64,000 bases of DNA. Source: Paenibacillus mangrovi (GTDB lineage Bacteria > Bacillota > Bacilli > Paenibacillales > Paenibacillaceae). Made by a program: the position numbers and the translations under genes. The notes beneath the pieces were generated by a model. It saw only the letters and a program-made list of their open reading frames with translations. It made no database searches and was not told where the DNA came from. Positions 1 through 7,750 of the stretch are shown piece by piece (within the stretch, counting starts at the first letter, position 1; each line of letters begins with the position of its first letter). Where the stretch lies: assembly GCF_022898935.1 (NCBI RefSeq), contig NZ_JALIRP010000009.1:1-64000 (forward strand). The letters are read 5' to 3'.

Positions 1-223
1 CGGGATGGACGTACCGCTGGTGCACCAGTTGTTCCGCCAGGAGCATGGCTGGGTAGCTACGTACGGAAGGGATAAGCGCTGAAAGCATCTAAGCGTGAAG
101 CCCCCCTCAAGATGAGATTTCCCAATTAGTAAGACCCCTTGAAGACGACGAGGTAGATAGGTTGGAGGTGGAAGTGCAGCAATGCATGGAGCTGACCAAT
201 ACTAATCGGTCGAGGGCTTATCC
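1..223 (+). rRNA. 23S ribosomal RNA, 3' end (partial)
   Basis: The first 220 bases match the conserved 3' end of bacterial 23S rRNA: the GTACGGAAGGGATAAGCGCTGAAAGCATCTAAG-type stretch near 60-95 and the closing helix strand around 200-222 (ACTAATCGGTCGAGGGCTT). The gene enters from the left edge, so only the domain VI end is present. The exact 3' terminus is placed to within a few bases. It belongs to an rrn operon read on the plus strand, with 5S about 210 bases downstream. Confidence 0.96.
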
Positions 224-432
224 TAAAAGTTTTTCGAAGAAAAACTGGCTTCGGAAGCGTTACGCTTTGCATCGGAGCAGCTTCGAAAACAAATTCTAAA
301 ACATGCAAATCGTTTCGTATCTAGTTTTCAGGTGATCAAACATCTGAACTGCAGTCTAAGCTGCATGACTTTTCTAGTGTCAGATATTTTCCTGAAGATT
401 TTCAGGGAGAGAATCGACCGGAAAAATCTCGT
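224..432 (+). other. 23S-5S spacer with nested hairpins, no tRNA
   Basis: This spacer holds no tRNA. An inverted repeat pairs 229-239 (GTTTTTCGAAG) with 281-290 (CTTCGAAAAC), one bulged T. Inside it are smaller hairpins near 248-258 and 255-270. Further hairpins lie near 341-388 and 394-412. Such folded spacers are usual substrates for RNase processing of pre-rRNA; that role is inferred from position. Confidence 0.6.
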
Positions 433-547
433 TTGGTGGCGATGGCGGAGGGGTTCCACGCGTACCCATCCCGAACACGACCGTTAAGACCTCCAGCGCC
501 GATGGTACTTGGACCGAAGGGTCCTGGGAGAGTAGGAAGCTGCCAAG
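433..547 (+). rRNA. 5S ribosomal RNA
   Basis: A complete 5S rRNA of about 115 nt. The terminal helix pairs TTGGTGGC (433-440) with GCTGCCAA (539-546) allowing G-U pairs. The internal ACCCATCCCGAACACG and CTGGGAGAGTAGG blocks are the family hallmarks. It is the last gene of the rrn operon; no tRNA genes follow. Confidence 0.96.
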
Positions 548-552
548 CGAAG

Positions 553-588
553 AACCACTGTTGATGAATAATTGACAGTGGTTTTTTT
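553..588 (+). terminator. rrn operon terminator
   Basis: AACCACTGT (553-561) pairs with ACAGTGGTT (575-583) around a 13-nt loop, followed at once by a run of T. A standard intrinsic terminator right after 5S. Confidence 0.9.
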
Positions 589-597
589 GTCCCCATA

Positions 598-759
598 TGT
601 GGATAGCTTGATGAAATTGATTGTAGTTCATCCACAACCTCATCTCTTTTCCATTCGAAAAAAAGACTTGTACACAGAAAAATCAATCGAAATTTGTTAC
701 TTTAGAGAATCTCACAAAAAGTTCTCCACAAATTCACAAATTCATCCCCATAATACACA
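598..759. promoter_or_regulatory. Cluster of five near-consensus DnaA boxes
   Basis: The gap after the rrn terminator is AT-rich. Five 9-mers each differ by one base from TTATNCACA: CTATCCACA (598-606, minus strand), TCATCCACA (628-636), TTGTACACA (668-676), TTCTCCACA (722-730) and TAATACACA (751-759). Whether DnaA binds here is inference. No gene is visible between 590 and 945. Confidence 0.4.
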
Positions 760-774
760 GTTTTATATGAAAAA

Positions 775-807
775 ATAACTGACGCGGCTATTTTGCCGAT
801 CAGTTAT
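775..807 (-). terminator. Hairpin with U-tract on the minus strand
   Basis: ATAACTGA (775-782) pairs with TCAGTTAT (800-807), with an inner CGGC/GCCG helix. A-tracts precede it on the plus strand, so read on the minus strand the stem is followed by T residues and faces the rRNA genes. No minus-strand gene ends here, so it may instead stop antisense transcription. Function inferred from shape only. Confidence 0.4.
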
Positions 808-944
808 AAACATGAGGATAACTCAAGGCAGAAAATACAGAATATCAGAGTGTTAGCGTTCACACCGGTACTGTCGTAGCGTTCATTTTCGTTAGGCGAT
901 ATTTACTCTGCTTCTTGGCCTGGTATTCAAGGGTGAGGAAGGGT

Positions 945-1715
945 ATGATTAAAATACAGGAGAGTGAACGCTTGATGGATATTAAATGGAACGAGAACTA
1001 CCTTATTCATTCCAATGACATTGATTATAAATCGGAAGCACGCTTGTCCGTCATTCTTGCATTGATGCAGCGCACGGCTGATGCCGACCTGGAACGGTTG
1101 GGAGCATCTCGTGATGAGATGATTGCTCAGGGAATGGGATGGATGCTCATTACGATGGAGCTGCGCTTTCAGCGCATACCACGGGCACTGGAGAATATTT
1201 CGATACATACATGGAACAAAGGATCGAAGGGTGCTTTATGGCAGCGTGATTTCCGGATCTTGGACAATGAAGGTAAAGTGATTGCTGAAGCTTGCAGTAT
1301 CTGGGCTTTGGTGGATATAGAAAAACGCAAGGTACTGCGTCCATCCGCATTTACCATAGAGGTACCGATGAATGCGGATGATTCGGCAGGAGAGGCGCCT
1401 GATAAAGTGAAAATCCCCGAAAATGAAGCCATGCACGAGGTATATCGTTCGGTTGTCCGCTACAGCGGCATTGACGCAAACGGGCATCTGAACAATTCAC
1501 GTTATGCGGATCTGGTTATGGATGCACTCCGTAAAGAGGAACTCGATCAACTGAAGATTCAATCTTTTAAAATCACCTACCAGCATGAGGCGTTAGCTGG
1601 TGATGAAATAGCGGTTTACCGTTCGGATGCTGCTGATGGAACGCTTTATTTTAAGGGACAAGCACCGGATGGAGGTTCCTTTTTTGAAGCCTGTCTGGTG
1701 ACAGCTGAGGAGTAA
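945..1715 (+). CDS. Acyl-ACP thioesterase
   Basis: About 256 residues with the layout of the FatA/FatB-like acyl-acyl carrier protein thioesterases: two hotdog domains in tandem. These enzymes release free fatty acids from acyl-ACP in the cytoplasm. The second hotdog carries the family's Asn/His stretch (GIDANGHLNNSRYAD, roughly residues 180-195). The first carries the W-A-L-V-D-I...R-P-S pattern typical of the family. ATG at 945 has GAGGAAGGG just upstream. ATG at 975, starting MDIKWNENY, fits the usual family N-terminus and has AGGAG 12 bases upstream, so the true start may be there. It is a single gene, followed by a strong terminator and a convergent chemotaxis receptor. Chain-length preference cannot be read from sequence. 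Confidence 0.85.
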   Translation: MIKIQESERLMDIKWNENYLIHSNDIDYKSEARLSVILALMQRTADADLERLGASRDEMIAQGMGWMLITMELRFQRIPRALENISIHTWNKGSKGALWQRDFRILDNEGKVIAEACSIWALVDIEKRKVLRPSAFTIEVPMNADDSAGEAPDKVKIPENEAMHEVYRSVVRYSGIDANGHLNNSRYADLVMDALRKEELDQLKIQSFKITYQHEALAGDEIAVYRSDAADGTLYFKGQAPDGGSFFEACLVTAEE

Positions 1716-1752
1716 ATGCAGGTAAAATAAGAATCTGATCCCCAATACAGCG

Positions 1753-1784
1753 AAAAGCCGGAGCTTACACTCCGGCTTTTTTTT
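1753..1784 (+). terminator. Terminator of thioesterase gene
   Basis: AAAAGCCGGAG (1753-1763) pairs perfectly with CTCCGGCTTTT (1770-1780), followed by more T. On the minus strand the stem is followed by TTTT and then C, so it may also serve the convergent receptor gene that ends at 1798. Confidence 0.9.
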
Positions 1785-1797
1785 GCGAATCATGCAG

Positions 1798-3525
1798 TTA
1801 AACTTTAAACACCATAATCAGTTCCTGCAGCTGTCGGCTGACGAGGCTTAGGGACTGGGTGGATTTGCTGATTTCCTGGATGAAATCCATCTGCTTACCG
1901 GCGGCATCCGATACTTGGCCAGAGGTACGGGAAATATTGCCTGCTTCATATTTCAGTTCGGTAACCGATGCCGTCGCTTCTTCAGATGAAGCAGAAATCT
2001 GCTGTAGGGAAGCGGATATTTCCTGCATCTGCATCGCCACATTGCTTGTGGAGCTCAGAATGCGGCTGAAGGCCTGACCGGCTTCCACTGTTAGTGACAT
2101 GCCGCGCGTGGCTTCCTGCTGTCCATGTTCTGCTGCTGCCAACGAATCATGGGTGCTCTCCTGGATGCGCGTTACCAGATCGGAGATGCCCGCCGCGGAT
2201 TTACTGGTGCTTTCAGCCAGTTTACGGATTTCGCTTGCCACTACTGCAAAGCCTGCCCCATGCTCTCCTGCGCGCGCCGCTTCAATCGAAGCATTGAGCG
2301 AGAGCAGGTTGGTCTGCTGGGAGACCTCTGTAATCAGATTGGTAAAAGTCCCTATCTCCGTAATACGCAGGTTTAGCTGATGAAGCGCTTCCGAGATTTT
2401 TCCGACCGAGACATGGATCGATTCCATCTGGTTCGTCATTTCCTGAAGCGCCTTGTTACCGGCTTCGGCGTTTTCAGCCATCTGATTGGATTCCTCCGAA
2501 GCAGATGAGGTGGACTCGGCAATACGTTGAATGCCGAGGGACGTCTCCTCCAGAACAATCACCGTTTCATCGGCAATTTTGGAGGTCGTTGTCGTCTGTC
2601 CGGCAACCTCGGTAATATCCTTTGTAACGGATAAGGAATAATCCTCCGTTTTGGAAGCACCCGATTGAAGCTGCTCCGAGGAGCTCATCATGAGCTTGGC
2701 CTTCTCCTGAATATTGTGGATAAGCGAACGGAGATGGCTGTTCATTTTGCCGATTGAGTTGACCAGCTGTCCGATCTCGTCCTTAGAATCCACTGTAAAA
2801 TCTTGTGTGGTGAGATCGCCATCCGCTATTTTATTAGCCATTTGTACGATTTTCTGAAGTGGCATGAGCAGCCTGTGGATAATAAAATAAATAATGGCTC
2901 CGGTAACGACGATACCAATGAGAGTGATGATGATTTGCTTGGTTCGGGACGCGTTCACAATATCATTAATATATCCGGAGGAATAGTCGACTCCAAGAAC
3001 GGCAATGACCTTTCCTTCACTTCGAATGGGCATCATAATCGTTCTCCGTGAGCCGAAGGTATCCGTATACATATCGGTAATTTGTCGTGTGCCGGTTTCA
3101 TAGGCTTGTACCGCTGCATTCAAATTAACAGGCGACAATCCGTCCACGGGCTTGTTAAAATGAATTTCCTCCCCATTCAGATCGGATGTAAAAACAACCG
3201 AATAGGCTTGGCCCTCCTTGATCTTCCATACATAGCTGGAGGCCATGGTCCCCTGTACTTTTTTTATATAGTCCAACTGGTTTTGTACTTTTTCGAAATC
3301 GGGATTATCTTTACCCGGCTGATTGACTAAAGAACTAATTTGAGTCGGATCAAGCTGCATTGCCGTCAAATTCCCGACACCTTCAAGCTCATGCTCCAAA
3401 TCCCGGGATAAGCTTGCCTTTAATGTGTTGATGTTTAACTGTAGAACAACCATAAATATAACGATAACAAAGGGAATAAGTAATAAAACCAGCTTGTATT
3501 TTAACGATATATGACGAGCCTTCAC
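1798..3525 (-). CDS. Methyl-accepting chemotaxis protein with Cache-type sensor
   Basis: 575 residues in classic receptor order: transmembrane segment at about 12-32, an extracellular Cache-like sensing region (about 33-195, with aromatic-rich strands ending in AVLGVDYSSGYI), a second transmembrane segment at about 197-217, a HAMP linker (about 218-270), and a long coiled-coil signalling domain. The conserved hairpin tip (EVSQQTNLLSLNASIEAARAG) lies near residue 400. It should bind an extracellular ligand and control CheA-CheW. The ligand is unknown. The first codon follows AGGAGGACAG. The gene is monocistronic and convergent with the thioesterase gene. Confidence 0.95.
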   Translation of the reverse strand: MKARHISLKYKLVLLLIPFVIVIFMVVLQLNINTLKASLSRDLEHELEGVGNLTAMQLDPTQISSLVNQPGKDNPDFEKVQNQLDYIKKVQGTMASSYVWKIKEGQAYSVVFTSDLNGEEIHFNKPVDGLSPVNLNAAVQAYETGTRQITDMYTDTFGSRRTIMMPIRSEGKVIAVLGVDYSSGYINDIVNASRTKQIIITLIGIVVTGAIIYFIIHRLLMPLQKIVQMANKIADGDLTTQDFTVDSKDEIGQLVNSIGKMNSHLRSLIHNIQEKAKLMMSSSEQLQSGASKTEDYSLSVTKDITEVAGQTTTTSKIADETVIVLEETSLGIQRIAESTSSASEESNQMAENAEAGNKALQEMTNQMESIHVSVGKISEALHQLNLRITEIGTFTNLITEVSQQTNLLSLNASIEAARAGEHGAGFAVVASEIRKLAESTSKSAAGISDLVTRIQESTHDSLAAAEHGQQEATRGMSLTVEAGQAFSRILSSTSNVAMQMQEISASLQQISASSEEATASVTELKYEAGNISRTSGQVSDAAGKQMDFIQEISKSTQSLSLVSRQLQELIMVFKV

Positions 3526-3847
3526 TGTCTGTCCTCCTATATATGGTTTTCATGATGCGTTTAGACTGAGACTAAGTACCCTGAAAATCATGTGTTTTAT
3601 TTCACAATGGATTTGTTTGTTCACCCCGCCTAGTTCAAATGATATGGCTTGTTATCCTTCGTATGCTGCATTGGTTTTTATAACCAATCTAAACTTATCA
3701 AAAATAGACAAAAATATCTATAATTTTATCTCATTTTGAAGAATCACTTTTCATAATTCATCATTATATAGGCTCTAAGGACTAATTTTGTTTGCGTGGA
3801 TAAAGAAAACTGAATTAGGGGATTCATAACATAAAGGGGGGATAGTC
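3526..3847. other. Gene-free stretch with one inverted repeat
   Basis: This AT-rich gap must hold the promoter of the minus-strand receptor gene and of the small plus-strand gene. I looked for a SigD-type promoter (TAAA-N15-GCCGATAT) for the receptor and did not find one. ATTGGTT (3670-3676) and AACCAAT (3682-3688) form a 7-bp inverted repeat of unknown meaning. Confidence 0.4.
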
Positions 3848-3985
3848 GTGCCGCATCATAAATCGCTAAAAATCAAAAACCAGCAGAACAGTGCCAGCAG
3901 AAAAGAGGAAGTCATCACGCTGGATCCGGATAAGGCAGCCAAGGTTCCGCCCAGCCTGAACGGAATTCCGAAACAAGAGCGGTAA
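3848..3985 (+). CDS. Small basic hypothetical protein (45 aa)
   Basis: A GTG-started frame of 45 codons with an excellent ribosome binding site (AAAGGGGGG, 7 bases upstream). The product is hydrophilic, basic at the N-terminus (MPHHKSLKIKNQQ) and ends in PPSLNGIPKQER. There is no signal peptide or membrane segment. I do not recognise the family. The start signal and the hairpin with a T-run that follows (4053-4115) support a real single-gene unit. Confidence 0.6.
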   Translation: MPHHKSLKIKNQQNSASRKEEVITLDPDKAAKVPPSLNGIPKQER

Positions 3986-4052
3986 TATCTAAAGCAGCTT
4001 TGCATCTTTCATATAAGTATAAGGTAACAAAAAGCGGTACAAGGTATAGAAG

Positions 4053-4115
4053 TCCCTTTCGGCACTGTTCGCGAGATTCGTATCTGCGATGCGATGCGTT
4101 CCGAAAGGGATTTTT
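4053..4115 (+). terminator. Two-tier hairpin with T-run
   Basis: TCCCTTTCGG (4053-4062) pairs with CCGAAAGGGA (4101-4110), then TTTTT. The 38-nt loop contains a second helix built from CGC-G-AGAT and ATCTGCG. Probably the terminator of the 45-residue gene; the inner helix is unusual for a terminator. Confidence 0.6.
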
Positions 4116-4239
4116 ACATATAAAGAGCAGCACATTTCATGACGCAGGCCGATGAATGGTATAATGGACATCAGCGTTATCAGAATGCGGATCCATTAAG
4201 TAGATCATGCTATTTGATATCTTTAGAAAGGGGAGCGTT

Positions 4240-6375
4240 ATGAAGTCACTCGTATTAGCTGAAAAACCATCCGTGGCTCGCGAAATTGCGCGGGTTATGG
4301 GAAGCAGGGAAAAGCACAAGGGATATTTTGAAGGCCCTCAATATATTGTGACCTGGGCACTGGGGCATTTGGTCGGTCTCGCAGAGCCTGAAGATTACGA
4401 TCACAAGTATACCACATGGAATCTGGAGGATCTTCCGATCCTGCCGAAAACGATGAAGCTAAAGGTGCTGCGCGAAACCGGCCAGCAGTTCAGAGTCGTA
4501 CAGTCGCTGACCAAGCGTCAGGATGTAAACAAGCTGATCATCGCAACTGATGCGGCGCGTGAAGGGGAGCTTTTGGCCCGCTGGATCATGAAAATGGCTC
4601 ACTGGAACAAACCGTTCCAGCGTCTATGGATATCGTCCCAAACGGATAAAGCGATCAAGGAAGGCTTCGCGTCTTTGCGTCCGGGTAACCAGTTTGACCG
4701 ACTGTACGAATCGGCACGCTGCCGGGCGGAAGCGGATTGGATGATCGGGCTGAACGTTACCCGCGCGTTAACCGTCAAATTCGGTGCACAGCTGTCTGCT
4801 GGACGGGTACAAACCCCGACGCTCGGGATGATCATGGACCGGGAAAATGAAATCGTGAATTTCCGTTCCCAGGAATATGACACGCTCAAAGCAGACTTTG
4901 GAAACTTCTCGGCAACGTGGCGGGGGAAAAACGGGGATGCCCGCATTTTCGAGCGTCAGAACACCGAATCGCTTAAGAAGAAGCTTGAGGGTCAATACGG
5001 CAAGGTCAGCCAGGTTAAGAAAACGGAGAAGGTGGAGCCGCATCCGCTAGCCTATGACCTTACCGAGCTTCAGCGGGATGCCAACCGCAAGTACGGCTTT
5101 TCTGCGAAGCAGACCTCCAATGTGCTGCAGCGTTTGTATGAGCAGTATAAGTTGGTTACTTACCCGCGAACGGACAGCCGTTATTTGACTTCCGATATGG
5201 TACATACGTTGAAGGAGCGCCTGGAGAGCGTTGCTGTTGGACCATATGCAGCACTTGCCCGGCCGCTGCTTCGCAAAAATCTGCCTACCAGCAAACGGGT
5301 TATCGACGATTCCAAGGTTAGCGACCACCACGCGATTATTCCTACGGAAGAGACCGTGCTGCTCAATCAGCTGAACACGGAAGAGAGAAAGCTCTATGAT
5401 CTGATCGTGCGCCGTTTTATCAGCTTGTTCTACCCTCCAGCACGTTACGACAATGTGAGCGTGATCGTTCAGGTTGAAGGAGAACAGCTGCATGTCAAAG
5501 GCACGACGATCAAGGATGCAGGCTGGCGGGAAGTGTATGGCGCTGATGCAGATGATCTCTCGGATGATGACAATGACGGAGAGAGCGATGACAGCCCTTC
5601 CTTACTGCCTGAACTGCATGAGGGCGATTCCGTAAAAGTACAGCGTGTCCATGTACAAAGCGGCAGAACACTTCCTCCGAAGCGTTACACGGAAGCCAGC
5701 CTGCTCACGCAGATGGAAAAGCATGGACTGGGTACGCCTGCCACCCGTGCGGATATCATTGAAAAACTGATTAACTCGGATACGATCGAGCGTCAAGGCA
5801 ATCTTTTGCATCCGACGGGAAAAGGAAAGCAGCTGATCGAGCTGGTGGCCTCGGAGCTGCGTACACCGGAGCTTACCGCCCGCTGGGAAGCCGAGCTTGA
5901 GAAAATCGCCCGCGGCCAGGGACAGCCGGAGCCTTTCCTGCAGGGGATCCGCGGCATGTCCATGGAGCTCGTTGCCGGGGTGAAGAACAGTTCTGCCGAC
6001 TATAAGCCTCATAATGTATCGAACAGCCATTGTCCACAGTGCGGCACGCGTCTGCTTGAGAAAAAAGGCAAGCGCGGCAAAATGCTCGTGTGCCCTAGCG
6101 ACGATTGCGGCTACCGCCGCTCGGATGAGAAGCGCTTGTCGAACCGCCGCTGCCCGCAGTGCCACAAGAAAATGGAGATCAAGGAAGGCAAGGCGGGACT
6201 GTATGTGCAGTGTCTACCGTGCGGTATTACCGAAACGATGAATAAAGACAACAAGCATGTCAATAAGAAGGAAGCACGCAAGCTGGTGCAGCAATATTCT
6301 AGTCAGGAGTCTGCAGCTGTCTCCAATCTGGGAGAGCTTCTGAAAGCGGCGATGGAGCAGAAAAACGATAAGTAA
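4240..6375 (+). CDS. topB: DNA topoisomerase III
   Basis: 711 residues of type IA topoisomerase, which passes one DNA strand through a break in the other and decatenates replication products. The Toprim domain is at the N-terminus (AEKPSVA at residues 7-13, and D104-x-x-R-E-G-E110 for Mg2+). The catalytic tyrosine is Y308 in TYPRTDSRYL. An acidic Asp/Ser-rich insertion lies around residues 435-460. The C-terminus has two Cys-rich zinc ribbon motifs (CPQCG and CPSDDCG near 600-625; CPQCH and CLPCG near 640-665). ATG at 4240 is chosen because MKSLVLAEKPS is the family start and AAAGGGGAG stands 6 bases upstream. The upstream in-frame ATG at 4207 lacks such a site. Length fits Bacillus TopB. Confidence 0.96.
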   Translation: MKSLVLAEKPSVAREIARVMGSREKHKGYFEGPQYIVTWALGHLVGLAEPEDYDHKYTTWNLEDLPILPKTMKLKVLRETGQQFRVVQSLTKRQDVNKLIIATDAAREGELLARWIMKMAHWNKPFQRLWISSQTDKAIKEGFASLRPGNQFDRLYESARCRAEADWMIGLNVTRALTVKFGAQLSAGRVQTPTLGMIMDRENEIVNFRSQEYDTLKADFGNFSATWRGKNGDARIFERQNTESLKKKLEGQYGKVSQVKKTEKVEPHPLAYDLTELQRDANRKYGFSAKQTSNVLQRLYEQYKLVTYPRTDSRYLTSDMVHTLKERLESVAVGPYAALARPLLRKNLPTSKRVIDDSKVSDHHAIIPTEETVLLNQLNTEERKLYDLIVRRFISLFYPPARYDNVSVIVQVEGEQLHVKGTTIKDAGWREVYGADADDLSDDDNDGESDDSPSLLPELHEGDSVKVQRVHVQSGRTLPPKRYTEASLLTQMEKHGLGTPATRADIIEKLINSDTIERQGNLLHPTGKGKQLIELVASELRTPELTARWEAELEKIARGQGQPEPFLQGIRGMSMELVAGVKNSSADYKPHNVSNSHCPQCGTRLLEKKGKRGKMLVCPSDDCGYRRSDEKRLSNRRCPQCHKKMEIKEGKAGLYVQCLPCGITETMNKDNKHVNKKEARKLVQQYSSQESAAVSNLGELLKAAMEQKNDK

Positions 6376-6454
6376 CTCCGACCATGGCTCCATGTTTTAG
6401 ACTATGGAATCTATTAAGCTTTTAACGAATCTGAAGTGCATTCATAGTTTTACA

Positions 6455-6484
6455 TTGTTTCCGGCAGGCTTTCGGATTTATAAT
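6455..6484 (+). promoter_or_regulatory. SigA-type promoter of the DUF1294 gene
   Basis: TTGTTT (6455-6460), 18-bp spacer, perfect TATAAT (6479-6484), 26 bases before the GTG start of the next gene. Confidence 0.5.
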
Positions 6485-6510
6485 GAAGTAAGAACGGAGG
6501 TGGTTCCCCG

Positions 6511-6774
6511 GTGAGAACGGCCCTTTGGGTATGGTTTATTTTCATCAATGCAGTGGGCTACCTGGTGATGTCAGAGGATAAGAAGAGGGCAAGGAACAGG
6601 CGCGAGCGCGTGCCTGAGAAAACGCTGTTTCTGCTTGCAGCGATTGGCGGGGCGCTGGGTGTTTGGATCGCGATGTATCGCAAGCGTCATAAGACGCGTC
6701 ATCTGAGCTTCCGCATTGGCATCCCTCTGTTGTTGTTTGTGAATGCCGTTCTGTATGCTTATTTTCTAAGCTAA
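6511..6774 (+). CDS. DUF1294 family small membrane protein
   Basis: 87 residues, GTG start with ACGGAGGTGG upstream. There are three hydrophobic segments (about 4-20, 38-56 and 67-86) separated by a strongly basic loop (DKKRARNRRERVPEK) and a second basic loop (YRKRHKTRHLSFRIG). This arrangement and the final F-R-I-G-I-P-L-L motif match DUF1294 proteins, found alone or fused to cold-shock domains in other bacteria. The function is unknown. It lies between topB and a universal stress gene, with its own promoter. Confidence 0.8.
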   Translation: MRTALWVWFIFINAVGYLVMSEDKKRARNRRERVPEKTLFLLAAIGGALGVWIAMYRKRHKTRHLSFRIGIPLLLFVNAVLYAYFLS

Positions 6775-6783
6775 GTTTTGCTG

Positions 6784-6796
6784 CTAAACAGTTTAG
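6784..6796. promoter_or_regulatory. 13-bp palindrome next to -10 of the stress gene
   Basis: CTAAACAGTTTAG is a perfect inverted repeat around a central A and abuts TATAAC (6797-6802), the likely -10 of the universal stress gene. It could be an operator; no binding protein is known to me. Confidence 0.3.
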
Positions 6797-6829
6797 TATA
6801 ACAAAATAGAAAAAGAAGAGGTGGCTCAC

Positions 6830-7264
6830 ATGTTATTCTCCAAAATTCTTCTTGCTTATGATGGCTCGAAAGCTTCTAATAAGGCTATGGATCGCGCGAT
6901 TGAGCTCGCTAAAGCGAATCCCGATTCGGTCATTCAAGTCGTGCATGTATTCGACTTTCCGCGTATCTTCATCGGTGAAGGCCTCGCTCCGATTCCGGCT
7001 TCCGTGAACAAGGATTTCTACGATCTGGCTGAACAGACGGTTGAAGAAGCGAAGAAGCGTCTCGCAGACGAAGGCGTGAACTTCAACGTGGAAATGATCC
7101 AGGGAGCTCCTGCGGAAACGATTTTGAACTATGCCAAGGATAAAGGCTCGGATGTCATCGTGATTGGCAGCCGCGGCCTCGGCGGAATTCGTGAATTCGT
7201 GCTTGGCAGTGTCAGTCACAACGTGGTGCAGCATGCCCGTATACCTGTTCTTGTTATTAAGTAA
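6830..7264 (+). CDS. Universal stress protein, UspA family
   Basis: 144 residues of the UspA fold (Rossmann-like, cytoplasmic). The N-terminus FSKILLAYDGSKAS carries the conserved Asp. The ATP-binding motif G-2x-G-9x-G-S is intact near the C-terminus (GSRGLGGIREFVLGSVS). So it belongs to the nucleotide-binding UspFG-like branch. The start at 6830 is set by AGAAGAGGTGG upstream; an in-frame GTG at 6821 is part of that site. The gene ends in a strong terminator. Its precise role in stress survival cannot be told from sequence. Confidence 0.93.
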   Translation: MLFSKILLAYDGSKASNKAMDRAIELAKANPDSVIQVVHVFDFPRIFIGEGLAPIPASVNKDFYDLAEQTVEEAKKRLADEGVNFNVEMIQGAPAETILNYAKDKGSDVIVIGSRGLGGIREFVLGSVSHNVVQHARIPVLVIK

Positions 7265-7280
7265 CTAAAAAATAGAAATT

Positions 7281-7325
7281 GTAAGCCAGTGTGCCGGAGG
7301 TTAAAGGTATGCTGGCTTGCTTTTT
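7281..7325 (+). terminator. Terminator of the universal stress gene
   Basis: A 15-bp stem with wobble pairs joins 7281-7295 to 7306-7320 around a 10-nt loop, then TTTTT. It separates the stress gene from the purine control region. Confidence 0.9.
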
Positions 7326-7341
7326 AGGCGGGATGAGGTAA

Positions 7342-7383
7342 AAAACGAACATTAAATATGCGATTCTTTTAATTGTTCGTGTT
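7342..7383. promoter_or_regulatory. PurR operator (two inverted PurBoxes)
   Basis: AAAACGAACATT (7342-7353) matches the Bacillus PurBox AWWWCGAACWWT exactly. ATTGTTCGTGTT (7372-7383) matches the inverted box with one mismatch. The cores face each other across about the distance known for Bacillus pur operators, just upstream of the -35. The repressor PurR binds such pairs and is released by PRPP. Binding here is inferred from the match. Confidence 0.8.
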
Positions 7384-7387
7384 TTAG

Positions 7388-7416
7388 TTGACATGTGATG
7401 TAGGGGATTGTTAAAC
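7388..7416 (+). promoter_or_regulatory. Probable pur operon promoter
   Basis: A perfect TTGACA (7388-7393) is followed after 17 bp by TTAAAC (7411-7416), a weak -10. The place, between the PurBoxes and the riboswitch, is as in Bacillus. The -10 assignment is uncertain. Confidence 0.5.
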
Positions 7417-7481
7417 TGATAGATGTAAGCCTCCTTCATTCGAAGGATTTCGACAATCATCAACCTAACAATTGAAAAATG

Positions 7482-7548
7482 CTCGTATAATGCCGGGAAT
7501 AAGGCCCGGAAGTTTCTACCCGGAGACCGTAAATTTCCGGACTACGAG
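7482..7548 (+). promoter_or_regulatory. Guanine-class purine riboswitch aptamer
   Basis: P1 pairs CTCGTA (from 7482) with TACGAG (to 7548). The core keeps the family bases: TATAAT after P1, the AGTTTCTACC junction, an L3 loop with ACCGTAAA, and GGACTACGAG at the end. The specificity base is C7542 (equivalent to C74 of xpt), which predicts guanine or hypoxanthine rather than adenine. It lies 200 bases upstream of purE. Confidence 0.93.
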
Positions 7549-7653
7549 GGAATACCCCCAAGGGAGGCTTAAGCTGCAAGCTGCCTCTTTCGCCTTGGCG
7601 TCTGCCTTTTGTGCATGTATCGTTTGACGCAGCATACGTATTCCTGACATGGT

Positions 7654-7696
7654 CCGGTATCCTGAAAATCCAACTTTTCTTGGGACCGGGCTTTTT
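7654..7696 (+). terminator. Leader terminator of the purine riboswitch
   Basis: CCGGTATCC (7654-7662) pairs with GGGACCGG (7682-7689) with one bulge, followed by GCTTTTTGG. A further hairpin region (CCAAGGGAGGC near 7558 with GCCTC...CCTTGG to 7598) lies between aptamer and terminator and may act as antiterminator. Which pairing is ligand-dependent is inference. Confidence 0.6.
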
Positions 7697-7750
7697 GGTC
7701 TTATTTTCGGCTTTGATATCCTAAAAACCACAGGAAAGTAGGTCGTAATC

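Noticed and set aside
224..432. tRNA genes in the rRNA spacer
   Set aside because: No cloverleaf with a GGTTCRA T-loop is present; the spacer consists of simple hairpins.
1798..3051. Several open frames on the plus strand across the receptor gene
   Set aside because: They lie in the shadow of a clearly coding minus-strand frame and have no recognisable products or start signals.
3526..3660. SigD promoter for the chemotaxis receptor
   Set aside because: No TAAA-N15-GCCGATAT match was found upstream of the start codon.
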